From: Ilumatobacter sp.
Lineage (GTDB): Bacteria; Actinomycetota; Acidimicrobiia; Acidimicrobiales; Ilumatobacteraceae
Assembly: GCA_013002175.1 (NCBI GenBank)
Contig: JABDKP010000061.1
Location: 21,182-85,181, forward strand
Direction: 5' to 3'
DNA length: 64,000 nt
Shown: positions 44,832-55,103 of the stretch, in pieces
Numbering within the stretch: position 1 is the stretch's first letter
How the letters are laid out: every line of letters begins with the position of its first letter
Translations under genes and position numbers: made by a program
The notes under the pieces: model-generated
Seen by the model: only the letters and a program-made list of their open reading frames with translations
What the model was told of the DNA's origin: nothing
Database searches by the model: none

Positions 44832-47800
44832 ATGGCCGACTCCTTCACCCACCTCCACGTCCACACCGAGTTCTCGATGCTCGACGGCGCGGCCCGCCTC
44901 GACGAGCTGGTGGCCAAGGCGGTCCAGGACGGCCAGCCCGCGATCGGCATGACCGACCACGGCAACATGTACGGCACGTTGGACTTCTACAAGGAGTGCA
45001 ACCGGCAGGGGATCAAGCCGATCATCGGCACCGAGGCCTACATGGCCCACGACCACCGCTCCGAGCGCCCCACCCGGCGCGGCCGCGTCGACGACTCCGG
45101 CGGCGAGACCGAGGGCGGCACGAAGCTCTACTACCACCTGATCCTGTTGGCGGAGAACAACACCGGGTACCAGAACCTGATCCAGCTCGCATCGCTGGCG
45201 TTCATGGAGGGGTACTACTACAAGCCGCGGATGGACTGGGAGCTGCTCGAGAAGTACTCCGACGGCCTGATCGCCACGACCGGCTGCCTCGGCGGGCACG
45301 TGCTGCAGTCGCTGCTGAACGGCGACGAGGCCGGCGCACTCGAGAAGGCGGCGCGGCTGCAGGACATCTTCGGCAAGGACAACCTGTTCGTCGAGATCCA
45401 GGACCACGGCATCCCGGCACAGCGCGAGACCAACCCGAAGCTGATCGAGATCGCGAAGAAGATCGGCGCCCCGCTGCTCGCCACGAACGACAGCCACTAC
45501 ACCCACCAGGACGACCACGAGAGCCACGACGCGCTGCTGTGCGTCCAGACCGGCTCGCTGCTGTCCGACCCGAAGCGCCTCAAGTTCGAGGGTTCCGAGC
45601 ATTTCCTCAAGTCCGCCGCCGAGATGCGCTACCTGTTCCGCGAGCTCCCCACGGCCTGCGACAACAGCCTGTGGATCGCCGAGCGGGCGAACGTGGAGAT
45701 CGAGTTCGGCAAGCCGTTGTTGCCCGACTTCCCGCTGCCCGAGGGCTTCGACACGGACGAGGCCTACCTCCGCCACCTCATCCAGATCGGTGCGGAGAAG
45801 CGGTGGGGCAAGGAGGTGCCGGCCGAAGCGGTCGAGCGGCTGGCGTACGAGCTGCAGGTCATCTGCGACATGGGGTTTGCGTCGTACTTCCTGATCACGT
45901 GGGACCTGATCAAGCACGCGCGCGACAACAACATCCGCGTCGGTCCGGGTCGCGGGTCCGCGGCGGGGTGTGCGGTGGCCTACTGCCTCTGGATCACCGA
46001 CCTCGACCCGATCAAGTACGACCTGCTGTTCGAGCGCTTCCTGACGCCCAGCCGCGTCTCGATGCCCGACATCGACATGGACTTCGAGACGCGCTACCGC
46101 GACGAGATGATCCGCTATGCGGCCGAGCGCTACGGCCGCGACCACGTCGCCCAGATCATCACCTTCGGCACGATCAAGGCTCGCAACGCGGCGCGAGATG
46201 CGGCCCGGGTCCTCGGCTATCCGTACGGCGTCGGCGACAAGATCGCGAAGGCGATGCCGCCACTCGTGATGGGCCGGGACACGCCGCTGAAGTACTGCTT
46301 CGAGCAACATCCGAAGTATGCCGACGGCTACAAGGCCGCCGCCGACCTGCGGGCGATGTACGACACCGACCCGGACATCAAGAAGGTCGTCGACGTCGCC
46401 AAGGGCCTCGAAGGGCTGAAGCGCTCGGACGGCATCCATGCCGCCGCGGTGGTGATCACGAAGAACCCCGTCACCGACTACGTGCCGATCCAGCGCAAGC
46501 CGGAGTCCGGGATGGACCCCGTCGATGCCCCCGTCGTGACGCAGTACGAGATGCACGGCGTCGAATCGCTGGGCCTGCTGAAGATGGACTTCCTGGGGTT
46601 GCGGAACCTCGACGTGATCAGCGACACCGAGGCGATGATCCGCGCCCAGCGCAACCCGGACTTCTCGATCGACGAGGTACCCCTCGACGACCGGGCGACG
46701 TTCGAGCTGCTCTCCCGCGGCGACACGATCGGCGTGTTCCAACTCGAGTCCCCGCCGATGCGGCAGTTGCTGAAGGCGATGGAGCCCTCGTCGTTCGAGG
46801 ACGTCTCCGCTGTGCTCGCGCTCTATCGACCCGGTCCGATGAGCGTCAACATGCACTACGACTTCGCGGACCGCAAGAACGGCCGCCAGCCGGTCGAGTA
46901 CTTCCACCCCGACGCGGAGGAGGTGCTCGGCGACACGTACGGCCTGATGATCTATCAGGAGAGCGTGATGCGCGTGGCACAGAAGTTCGCCGGGTACTCG
47001 CTCGCAGACGCCGACAACCTGCGCAAGGCGATGGGCAAGAAGTCGCGCGAGGTGATGGCGAAGGCCCGTCACGCATTCGAGGACGGGTGCGTCGCGAACG
47101 GGTACGGCGACGACCTCGGCCCCCAGCTGTTCGACATCATCGAGAAGTTCGCCGACTACGCGTTCAACAAGAGCCACACCTTTGGCTACGGGCTGATCAC
47201 CTACCAGACCGCCTACCTCAAGGCGCACCATCCCGTCGAGTACCTCGCGTCGCTGTTGACCAGCGTCAAGAGCAACCTCGACAAGGCGGCGCTGTATCTC
47301 GCCGACTGCCGGTCGATGGGGATCAGGGTGCTGCCGCCCGACGTCAACCGCTCGCTGATGAACTTCGGCGCGCTCGCCCCCGACGAGGTGCCCGACGGCG
47401 TGACGCTGCCGGTCGGCAGCCCGGGGGCGATCACGTTCGGTCTGTCCGCGGTGCGCAACGTCGGCGAGGGGCTCGTCGAGTTGCTGCTCGCCGAGCGGGG
47501 CGAGAACGGGATGTTCAAGAACTTCCACGACTTCGTCGAGCGCGTCCCCGAACCCGTGCTCAACAAGCGCACGATCGAGTCGCTGATCAAGGGCGGCGGG
47601 TTCGACACGCTCGGCCACCCGCGACGCGGCCTGCTGACCGTGTTCGAGCACGTCATCGACGCCACCGTCAAGCGGCGGCGCGAGACCGAGAAGGGCGTGA
47701 TGAGTCTGTTCGGCGACTGGGGCGACGGTGACGCCGACGCCGGGTCCGGCAACGGAACCGGGTTCGACGAGCGGACCGAGATCCCCGACCTCACGTTCGA

Positions 47801-48419
47801 CAAGACCGAGCGCTTGCGCTTCGAGAAGGAGATGCTCGGCCTCTACGTCTCCGACCACCCGCTGCTCGGTGTCGAGGCGGCGTTGAAGCGCAAGGTCGAG
47901 CACGCGCTGATCGACCTGCCCACGATGGAGGACGGCACGCCGGTGGTCGTCGGGGGCGTGATCACCAATCTCGCCCGCAAGTTCACGAAGAAGGGCGACC
48001 AGATGGCGGTCTTCCTGCTCGAGGACCTCGACGCATCGATCGAGGTGACGATCTTCCCGCGGACGCTCGCCGAACAGGGTCACAAGCTGGAAGACGACCT
48101 GATCGTGGCCGTCAAGGGCCGCCTCGACCGCCGCGACGAGTCGCGGTTCGGCCTGATCGGCCAGACGATCACCGTCCTCCAGGGCCTCGCCGACGGGCCG
48201 TCGAGTCCGCTGCGGCTGCGGATGCCGTCGACCTCGCTGGACGAGCTGAAGATCCAGCGTCTGAAGCGAATTCTCAAGGAGCACCCCGGTGACTCGGTCG
48301 TGATGGTCGACATCGGCCAGGGCAAGGTGCTCAAGCTGGCCGACGAGTTCCGCGTCGACCTCGATCGCTCGGTCGGCGAGCTCCGGATGGCATTCGGTCA
48401 CGACGCCGTCCTGCTCTGA
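44832..48419 (+). CDS. dnaE: DNA polymerase III alpha subunit
   Basis: HLHVHTEFSMLDGAARLDELV, GMTDHGNMYG, RVGPGRGSAAGC, MPDIDMDFE, FNKSHTFGYGLITYQTAYLKAHHP. Confidence 0.97.
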   Translation: MADSFTHLHVHTEFSMLDGAARLDELVAKAVQDGQPAIGMTDHGNMYGTLDFYKECNRQGIKPIIGTEAYMAHDHRSERPTRRGRVDDSGGETEGGTKLYYHLILLAENNTGYQNLIQLASLAFMEGYYYKPRMDWELLEKYSDGLIATTGCLGGHVLQSLLNGDEAGALEKAARLQDIFGKDNLFVEIQDHGIPAQRETNPKLIEIAKKIGAPLLATNDSHYTHQDDHESHDALLCVQTGSLLSDPKRLKFEGSEHFLKSAAEMRYLFRELPTACDNSLWIAERANVEIEFGKPLLPDFPLPEGFDTDEAYLRHLIQIGAEKRWGKEVPAEAVERLAYELQVICDMGFASYFLITWDLIKHARDNNIRVGPGRGSAAGCAVAYCLWITDLDPIKYDLLFERFLTPSRVSMPDIDMDFETRYRDEMIRYAAERYGRDHVAQIITFGTIKARNAARDAARVLGYPYGVGDKIAKAMPPLVMGRDTPLKYCFEQHPKYADGYKAAADLRAMYDTDPDIKKVVDVAKGLEGLKRSDGIHAAAVVITKNPVTDYVPIQRKPESGMDPVDAPVVTQYEMHGVESLGLLKMDFLGLRNLDVISDTEAMIRAQRNPDFSIDEVPLDDRATFELLSRGDTIGVFQLESPPMRQLLKAMEPSSFEDVSAVLALYRPGPMSVNMHYDFADRKNGRQPVEYFHPDAEEVLGDTYGLMIYQESVMRVAQKFAGYSLADADNLRKAMGKKSREVMAKARHAFEDGCVANGYGDDLGPQLFDIIEKFADYAFNKSHTFGYGLITYQTAYLKAHHPVEYLASLLTSVKSNLDKAALYLADCRSMGIRVLPPDVNRSLMNFGALAPDEVPDGVTLPVGSPGAITFGLSAVRNVGEGLVELLLAERGENGMFKNFHDFVERVPEPVLNKRTIESLIKGGGFDTLGHPRRGLLTVFEHVIDATVKRRRETEKGVMSLFGDWGDGDADAGSGNGTGFDERTEIPDLTFDKTERLRFEKEMLGLYVSDHPLLGVEAALKRKVEHALIDLPTMEDGTPVVVGGVITNLARKFTKKGDQMAVFLLEDLDASIEVTIFPRTLAEQGHKLEDDLIVAVKGRLDRRDESRFGLIGQTITVLQGLADGPSSPLRLRMPSTSLDELKIQRLKRILKEHPGDSVVMVDIGQGKVLKLADEFRVDLDRSVGELRMAFGHDAVLL

Positions 48420-48513
48420 CACCCCAGGTCCCGGGCCGTTCGCAGCCGAAAATCCTGTCGCCCGCGCGCGCCGGGTTGATCCGATTCCCGATTCCGGTGG
48501 CAGAATGGTGGGG

Positions 48514-49170
48514 ATGGCCCTCGAAGTTTCCACCAACGACGCTGCGGCGCTGACGGACACCGACCTCGACGAACTGGCGTCGATGGAGGATGCGTTCAGC
48601 GCGGGACAGCTGTCCAAGGCCAAGGAGGACTGGGTCCTCATCACCACCGCCCGATTCGGCGACAGCCTCCACGGCTACGCATTCTCGACACTGGAACGGA
48701 TCGGCGGAACACCCTGCGTGCTGATCGGCTTGATGAGCGTCAAGCGGTCATCGAAGCGCGACCAGGTGCTGCGCGGGCTGATGAACGAGGCCTATCACCG
48801 GGCGCTGATGGCGTTCCCGGACGAAGACGTCGTCGTCGGCAGCCGGTTCGTCAACGCAGATGCCGTCGTCGCATTCAAGGATCTCGACGATCTCACGCCC
48901 ACGCCCGGCAACCGGGCCGTCGGTGAGGAGCGGGCGTGGGGTCGCCGCCTCGCCAAGCGGTTCGGCATCGACGCCAAGTACGACGCGAACAGCTTCATCT
49001 CCGCAAGTGCTGCTCAGGACGGGTTCATGGACTTCGAGTCGCTGAAGCCCGAGAAGCTCGACGCGAGCGTCGTCAAGATGTTCTCAGCCGTCCCGGTCTC
49101 CAAGGGCGGCGCAATGGTCGTCTACGGCTGGACGATGGCCGAAGACCTCGTGAAGCTCGGCAAGCGCTGA
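48514..49170 (+). CDS. Hypothetical protein
   Basis: Intact ORF MALEVSTNDAAALTDTDLDELASMEDAF..; no family recognised with confidence. Confidence 0.6.
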   Translation: MALEVSTNDAAALTDTDLDELASMEDAFSAGQLSKAKEDWVLITTARFGDSLHGYAFSTLERIGGTPCVLIGLMSVKRSSKRDQVLRGLMNEAYHRALMAFPDEDVVVGSRFVNADAVVAFKDLDDLTPTPGNRAVGEERAWGRRLAKRFGIDAKYDANSFISASAAQDGFMDFESLKPEKLDASVVKMFSAVPVSKGGAMVVYGWTMAEDLVKLGKR

Positions 49171-49183
49171 CCGGCCCCGTCCG

Positions 49184-49786
49184 GTGACGGAATTCGCGGA
49201 GGTCGTACGCGCCCGGCGGATGACCCGGGCGTTCGCGACCACGCCGATCGCGTCGACCCTCCTCGACGACCTCGTCGACCTCGCCGCCCGCGCCCCGAGC
49301 GCGGGCAAGGTGCAGGGGTGGCACCTCGTCGTGCTCGAAGGCGCCGACACGGAGCGGTTCTGGAACGTCACACTGCCACCCGAGCGTCGCGACACGTTCC
49401 GCTGGCAGCGGTTGCTCGACGCGCCGGTGATCGCCCTGCCGTTCGCGGACGCCGGCGCCTACGTCGACCGGTACGCCGAGCCCGACAAGGAAGGCACCGG
49501 TCTGGGTGATGGGCCCGACGCCTGGCCCGCGCCGTACTGGACGATCGACGCCTCGATGGCCGTCATGACGCTGCTGCTCGCGGCGGAGGACGTCGGGCTG
49601 GGGGCGCTGTTCTTCGGTGTGTTCCACGATGCGGACCGGCTGCGCGCGGAGCTCGGCGTGCCGGCAGACCTGGAACTGCTCGGCGCGCTCGCGCTCGGAC
49701 ACCGAGCGGGCGACGCCGAGCGCGGCCGGAGCGCGGCACGTTCCCGCCGCACGCCCGGCGAGATCATCCACCGCGGCCGCTGGTGA
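49184..49786 (+). CDS. Nitroreductase-family flavoprotein
   Basis: VVRARRMTRAFATTPI, LAARAPSAGKVQGWHLVVLEG, MTLLLAAEDVGLGALFFGVF. Confidence 0.85.
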   Translation: MTEFAEVVRARRMTRAFATTPIASTLLDDLVDLAARAPSAGKVQGWHLVVLEGADTERFWNVTLPPERRDTFRWQRLLDAPVIALPFADAGAYVDRYAEPDKEGTGLGDGPDAWPAPYWTIDASMAVMTLLLAAEDVGLGALFFGVFHDADRLRAELGVPADLELLGALALGHRAGDAERGRSAARSRRTPGEIIHRGRW

Positions 49787-49791
49787 GCGTT

Positions 49792-49816
49792 ACATCTGGT
49801 GCCTGGCACCGGATGT
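49792..49816. terminator. Bidirectional hairpin between convergent genes
   Basis: ACATCTGGTGCCTGGCACCGGATGT, near-perfect inverted repeat. Confidence 0.55.
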
Positions 49817-49822
49817 CACGCT

Positions 49823-51844
49823 TCAGCTGTCGTCGGGGCGCGGTGGGAGACGCTGGCCCGTGAGCATCTCCACGAAGCCCTCCACGGTGTCCTGCGGGGC
49901 CTGACAGGCGTAGTCCCGACAGATGTAGGCGAAGCCTTCCGGACGCGCCTCCCACAGCGGCGAGTCGTACGGCTCACCCCAGGCGAGCACCACATCCGGC
50001 CGCCACACCGTCAGCGCCATCCGCACGAGATCGGGCCGGTCACCGACGATCACCACCTCCGTGGTGCCGCGCCGCCGCAGATCGGTGGCGAGCAGTGCGT
50101 TCGAGTACATCCCGACACCGTCGTCGAACTGCGTCCCCAGCAGTTGGAGGATGCGGTCCGCATGGTTCGAGTAGCGCTGCTCGCCGGTGAGTGCGGCGAG
50201 GCGGTACAGCGCCAGGGCCGCATTCGAGTTGGCCGATGGTGTCGCGTTGTCGCTCAGGTCCTTCTGCCGCACGACGAGCCGCTCGGCGTCCTCCGCGGTG
50301 GTGAACAGCCCGCCGTGCTCAGGATCCCAGAATGCGTCGAGCATCGTGTCGGCGACCTCGACCGCAGCATCGATCCAGCGGGCCTGTCCGGTCGTCTCGG
50401 CGAGCCGGGTGAAGGCATCGACGAGCGCGGCGTGGTCGGCGGCGAGCGCGTCGTGACGGGCGGGCGGATCGCCGTCGGCGTGCCAGCTCCGGTGCCAGCG
50501 CCCGTCCGGCCGGCGGAGCTCGCGTCGCAGGAACTCCCCGTTGCGGATCGCCGCGTCGCGCCACCGCTCGTCGTCGAAGACCGCCGCGGCCTCGGCGAGG
50601 GTGGACAGGAACAGCGCGTTCCACTCGGTGATCACCTTGTCGTCGAGGCCGGGTCGGCGACGCTGATCGCGTGCCGCAGCCAGACGGGCAGTCGCGGCCG
50701 CGACGCCCGGTGGTCGCTGCAGACGCCCCCGCGCATGGAGCCGGTTGGGGATCGATCGTCCCTCGAAGTTGCCGTCGTCGGTGATGCCGTACCAGTCGAG
50801 TGTCGCCTCGACGACGTCCGGGTCCTCGCCGTCGAGCGCGGCGCGCACCTCGTCGGGTGTCCACGTGTGGAACAGCCCCTCGACGCCATGGCCGTGCTCG
50901 TCCGGCGAGTCCGCGTCCTCGGCCGAGAAGAACCCGCCGGCGGAATGCTGCAACGTCGTCAGGACGTAGTCGATCGTCTCCACCAGCACCTGGCGCCACT
51001 GCGTGGCCCCGATCACGATCACGGCATGGAGGTAGATCCGGCAGAGCAGCGCCTGGTCGTAGAGCATCTTCTCGAAGTGGGGCACGAGCCACTCGCGGTC
51101 GACCGAGTAGCGGGCGAAGCCACCACCGATGTGGTCGTACATCCCGCCGGACGCCATCGCATCCAGGGTCGTCGAGACGATGTCCTTGGCGACGTCGGCG
51201 CCCGTCGTCATGTAGGCCCGCAGCATCAGTTCGAGGTTGAACGTCGACGGGAACTTCGGGGCGCCACCGAAGCCGCCCCACTCGGGGTCGAAGGCACCGG
51301 CGAGGGTCTGCACCGCGTGGTTGAGGTGGGCCGGGCCCGGCAGCTCGTCGCCGGCCGCGAGCGCGGAGCTGCGGGAGATCGCGCCGACGAGCTGTGCGAC
51401 GTTGGTGCGCACGTCGTCCGGACGCGTGCGGTACACCTCGTCGATCGCGCCCATCAGTTGCAGAAACGCCGGCTTCGGGAAGTAGGTGCCGCCGTAGAAC
51501 GGTTCGCCCTGCGGGGTGAGGAACACGGTCATCGGCCAGCCGCCGCGCCCCGTCATCGCCTGTACTGCGTCCATGTAGACCGCGTCGACGTCCGGGCGCT
51601 CCTCACGGTCGACCTTGACGTTGACGAACAGCTCGTTCATCTTCGCCGCCACCTCGTCGTCCTCGAAGCATTCGTGGGCCATCACGTGACACCAGTGGCA
51701 CGCCGAATACCCGACCGACAGCAGGATCGGCACGTTGCGGTCGCGGGCCGCGGTGAACGCCTCGTCGCCCCAGGCGAACCAGTCGACGGGGTTGTCCCGG
51801 TGCTGACGCAGGTACGGAGACGTCTCGTCGGCCAGGCGGTTCAT
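49823..51844 (-). CDS. Thioredoxin-domain protein, YyaL/DUF255 family
   Basis: MNRLADETSPYLRQHRDNPVDWFAWGDEAF, SVGYSACHWCHVMAHECFED, GGWPMTVFLTPQGEPFYGGTYFP. Confidence 0.92.
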   Translation of the reverse strand: MNRLADETSPYLRQHRDNPVDWFAWGDEAFTAARDRNVPILLSVGYSACHWCHVMAHECFEDDEVAAKMNELFVNVKVDREERPDVDAVYMDAVQAMTGRGGWPMTVFLTPQGEPFYGGTYFPKPAFLQLMGAIDEVYRTRPDDVRTNVAQLVGAISRSSALAAGDELPGPAHLNHAVQTLAGAFDPEWGGFGGAPKFPSTFNLELMLRAYMTTGADVAKDIVSTTLDAMASGGMYDHIGGGFARYSVDREWLVPHFEKMLYDQALLCRIYLHAVIVIGATQWRQVLVETIDYVLTTLQHSAGGFFSAEDADSPDEHGHGVEGLFHTWTPDEVRAALDGEDPDVVEATLDWYGITDDGNFEGRSIPNRLHARGRLQRPPGVAAATARLAAARDQRRRPGLDDKVITEWNALFLSTLAEAAAVFDDERWRDAAIRNGEFLRRELRRPDGRWHRSWHADGDPPARHDALAADHAALVDAFTRLAETTGQARWIDAAVEVADTMLDAFWDPEHGGLFTTAEDAERLVVRQKDLSDNATPSANSNAALALYRLAALTGEQRYSNHADRILQLLGTQFDDGVGMYSNALLATDLRRRGTTEVVIVGDRPDLVRMALTVWRPDVVLAWGEPYDSPLWEARPEGFAYICRDYACQAPQDTVEGFVEMLTGQRLPPRPDDS

Positions 51845-51906
51845 GCGGTGGAGGGTAACCACCGGTGCCCGGGCGCCGTCGGGGCTCGCGCGGTAGCTTG
51901 ACGCTC

Positions 51907-52179
51907 GTGGGCATCCTGGGGTGGATCGTGATCGGGCTGATCGCGGGCGGCGTCGCCCGCTGGGTCGTCGACGACGACCGCAGCGGCTGCCTGTACACGA
52001 TGATCGTCGGCGTGCTCGGTGCGCTGATCGGCGGCGCCCTGATGAATGCGGTCGACAGCCGGGGCGTCGAGGAGTTCTCGCTGCGCAGCATCGCCGTGGC
52101 CGCGGTCGGGGCCGTCCTCCTGCTGCTCGTCCTCCAGGCGATCGCCGGTCGAGGTCCGCGCCGACCGCGCCGAACTTGA
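51907..52179 (+). CDS. GlsB/YeaQ/YmgE-family membrane protein
   Basis: VGILGWIVIGLIAGGVARWVV..GCLYTMIVGVLGALIGG. Confidence 0.8.
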   Translation: MGILGWIVIGLIAGGVARWVVDDDRSGCLYTMIVGVLGALIGGALMNAVDSRGVEEFSLRSIAVAAVGAVLLLLVLQAIAGRGPRRPRRT

Positions 52180-52195
52180 CGACGCGCGCTCCGGT

Positions 52196-52975
52196 TCAGG
52201 CGCCGACGGCGTGGTAGCCGCCGTCGACGTGGACGACCTCGCCGGTCGTCGCCGGGAACCAGTCGGACAGCAGCGCGATCACGGCACGCGCGACCGGCTC
52301 GGAATCGTTGACGTCCCAACCGAGTGGAGCCCGCCCGTCCCACGTGTCCTCGAACAGGGCGAAGCCGGGGATCGACTTCGCGGCCATCGTGCGGATCGGG
52401 CCGGCGGCCACCAGGTTCGAGCGGATGCCCTTGGGGCCGAGCTCCTTGGCGAGGTACCGGGAGACGCTCTGCAACGCAGACTTCGCGACGCCCATCCAGT
52501 TGTACGCCGGCCATGCCTGGCTGTTGTCGAAATCGAGCCCGACGAGCGAGCCGCCCTCGGACATCAACGGCACGAAGGCGTCGGCGAGCGCCTTCAGTGA
52601 ATACGTCGAGATGTGCATCGCCACCGCGACGTCCTCCCACGGCGCCGCCATGAAGTCGTCGCCGAGGCACGACTCGGGAGCGAAGCCGACTGCATGCAGC
52701 ACCCCGTCGACGCGGCCCCACTTCTCGGCGAGTGCGTCACGGACCGCTTCGCCGTGTGCCGGGACGGTGACGTCGAGTTCGAACACGTCGATCGGCGACC
52801 CGTCGGGACCGGCGAGCTTGCGCGCCGTCCGCTCGGTGAGTTTCAGCGCCCGGCCGGCACCGGTGAGGACGATCTCGGCGCCTTCCGCGAGGGCGAGCTG
52901 TGCCACGCCGAACGCCAGTGACGCGTCGGTGAGGACGCCGGTGATCACGATCTTCTTGCCGTCGAGCAGACCCAT
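52196..52975 (-). CDS. fabI: Enoyl-ACP reductase (FabI/InhA type)
   Basis: MGLLDGKKIVITGVLTDASLAFGVAQLALAEGAEIVLTG, YNWMGVAKSALQSVSRYLAKELGPKGIRSNLVAAGPIRTMAAKSI. Confidence 0.92.
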   Translation of the reverse strand: MGLLDGKKIVITGVLTDASLAFGVAQLALAEGAEIVLTGAGRALKLTERTARKLAGPDGSPIDVFELDVTVPAHGEAVRDALAEKWGRVDGVLHAVGFAPESCLGDDFMAAPWEDVAVAMHISTYSLKALADAFVPLMSEGGSLVGLDFDNSQAWPAYNWMGVAKSALQSVSRYLAKELGPKGIRSNLVAAGPIRTMAAKSIPGFALFEDTWDGRAPLGWDVNDSEPVARAVIALLSDWFPATTGEVVHVDGGYHAVGA

Positions 52976-53125
52976 GTCGGCAAGCTAGTTCGACCGGGCG
53001 ACCGTCCGGGCGACGCTGGTCACGCCGCTCGGAAATCCGGGTCGGATCGAGGGAGTCGAGGATGCATCTGCCACGCTGTCCGGCATGCGCACGGGAATGA
53101 ACTGCCGCGCCGCCGGTGTTGGGCC

Positions 53126-54250
53126 GTGACGATGCAGCTCTACGACACCGCGCGCCGCGCCATCGTCCCGTTCGAGCCGGGCGAGACCGTGCTGATGTAC
53201 ACGTGCGGGATCACTCCCTACGACGCGACGCATTTCGGACATGCCGCCACGTTCATCTCGTACGACATCCTGATCCGGCGCCTGATCGACCGCGGTCACG
53301 ACGTGCGCTGCGTCCGCAACGTCACCGATGTCGACGACCCGCTGTTCGAGAAGGCCCGCGAGCTCGGCATCCACTACCTCGATCTGGCGGCAGGAGAGGA
53401 GGCGCGGTTCGAACGTGACATGGAGGCGCTGAACGCACTCCCGGTCTCGTCGACACCGCGGGCGTCCTCCGCGATTCCCGACATCCGCGGGTTCATCGGG
53501 ATGGTGCTCGAACGGGGACACGCCTACATCGCCGGCGGGTCGGTGTACTTCGACGTGTCGAAGTATCCCTCGTTCGGCTCGATGAGCGGCTACTCCCGTG
53601 CTGAGATGTTGGCGTTCGCCCGTGAACGGGGCGGCAATGTCGACGACCCGAACAAGCGCTCGCCTCTCGACTTCGTGCTGTGGCATCCGTCCGCCGACGA
53701 TGAACCCGCGTGGGACACGATGTGGGGTCGCGGCCGTCCCGGATGGCACATCGAGTGCTCGGCGCTGGCGCTGCGCGAGCTCGGTACGACGATCGACCTG
53801 CACGGCGGAGGGTCCGACCTGATCTTCCCGCATCACGAGTCGGAACGGGCGCAGTCGGAGGCGGCGACCGGTGAGCAGTTCGTGAAGCATTGGATGCACA
53901 CGGGGATGGTCGCCAAGGACGGTTCCAAGATGTCGAAGAGTCTCGGCAACCTCGTGTTCGTCGACGCACTCCGCGAGGACTTCGACCCCCGCGCGATCCG
54001 GCTCGCGATCATCGAACACCACTACCGGTCGGATTGGGAGTGGGACGACGACCTGATGCCGCGCAATGCCGCACGGCTCGAGTCGTGGTTGGCGCGCCCC
54101 GACCCGAACCCCGAGCTCCTCGAGGCGGTCCGCGCCCGGTTGGACGACGATCTGGACACGCCAGGCGCGCTCGCCATGATCGACGCGGCTGCCGCGGCGG
54201 GGCAGGGCGTGCGCGAGGCAGCCGAGCTGCTCGGCGTACCGTTGGACTGA
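53126..54250 (+). CDS. mshC: Cysteine:GlcN-Ins ligase MshC (mycothiol biosynthesis)
   Basis: MYTCGITPYDATHFGHAATFISYDIL, HGGGSDLIFPHHESERAQ, HTGMVAKDGSKMSKSLGNLV. Confidence 0.8.
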   Translation: MTMQLYDTARRAIVPFEPGETVLMYTCGITPYDATHFGHAATFISYDILIRRLIDRGHDVRCVRNVTDVDDPLFEKARELGIHYLDLAAGEEARFERDMEALNALPVSSTPRASSAIPDIRGFIGMVLERGHAYIAGGSVYFDVSKYPSFGSMSGYSRAEMLAFARERGGNVDDPNKRSPLDFVLWHPSADDEPAWDTMWGRGRPGWHIECSALALRELGTTIDLHGGGSDLIFPHHESERAQSEAATGEQFVKHWMHTGMVAKDGSKMSKSLGNLVFVDALREDFDPRAIRLAIIEHHYRSDWEWDDDLMPRNAARLESWLARPDPNPELLEAVRARLDDDLDTPGALAMIDAAAAAGQGVREAAELLGVPLD

Positions 54251-54319
54251 CGCGCGGATTCACACGCCATTCACATTGGCGACTTCCCGACGCGGCGTGC
54301 GTGTCCTACTGTGCCGCCC

Positions 54320-55057
54320 ATGGTTGATGCTCGTGGAGCGGGCACTCTGCAGCGCAGGGTGCGGCGGATCGGTTCGCCGATCGTGACGCGCCTGTGGGAC
54401 ATCGAGTGCAGCGGTTTCGAACGCCTCCCCGCCGACGGCCCCGCCATCCTGTGCCCCAACCACATCTCGTTCCTCGACTCGGCGTTCCTGATGTTCACGT
54501 TGCCGCGGTCGATCTCGTTCGTCGGCAAGGCCGAGTACATGGACTCATGGAAGACGAAGTTCCTGTTTCCGGCGATGGGGATGATCCCGATCGACCGCGG
54601 CGGCGGGTCGAAGAGTTCGGCCGCGCTCGACGTGGCGCAGACCGTGCTCGAACACGGCGAGCTGTTCGGCATCTACCCGGAGGGCACGCGCAGCAGGGAC
54701 GGAACGCTGGGCAAGGGCCGCACCGGTGCCGCCCGGCTGGCGATCACCGTCGGGTGCCCGATCTACCCCGTCGGCATCATCGGCACCGACGCGATCCAAC
54801 CTCCGGACGCCACGATGCCGAAATTCCGGAAGTCGTGCGAGATCAAGATCGGCCGCCCGATCGGTCCAGAGCGTTACGCCGGACGCGGGCCGGAGCACCT
54901 GCAATGGCGCTCGATGACCGACGAAGTGATGTTCGAGATCCGTGAACTGACCGGCCAGGAATACGTGCACCGCTACCACGGCGAGACCGCAGAGACCGAG
55001 CCGACGGTCGCCGCCCGGGTCGGCAGCGTGTTGCAGCCCGAGCCGATCTCGGCCTAA
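54320..55057 (+). CDS. 1-acyl-sn-glycerol-3-phosphate acyltransferase family protein
   Basis: LCPNHISFLDSAF (HX4D), YPEGTRSRDGTLGKGRTGAARLAI. Confidence 0.88.
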   Translation: MVDARGAGTLQRRVRRIGSPIVTRLWDIECSGFERLPADGPAILCPNHISFLDSAFLMFTLPRSISFVGKAEYMDSWKTKFLFPAMGMIPIDRGGGSKSSAALDVAQTVLEHGELFGIYPEGTRSRDGTLGKGRTGAARLAITVGCPIYPVGIIGTDAIQPPDATMPKFRKSCEIKIGRPIGPERYAGRGPEHLQWRSMTDEVMFEIRELTGQEYVHRYHGETAETEPTVAARVGSVLQPEPISA

Positions 55058-55103
55058 ACGAAGCCGCCAGGGCGCGTGGCCCGGCTCCTATCCTGGTGGA
55101 CGC

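Noticed and set aside
44763-48647. 1294-aa antisense ORF across dnaE
   Set aside because: High-GC antisense open frame; the plus strand carries every conserved dnaE motif and the antisense product is low-complexity with no domain.
53126-54250. Cysteinyl-tRNA synthetase assignment
   Set aside because: TCGITPYDATHFGHA and the short length (374 aa) fit MshC better than CysRS.
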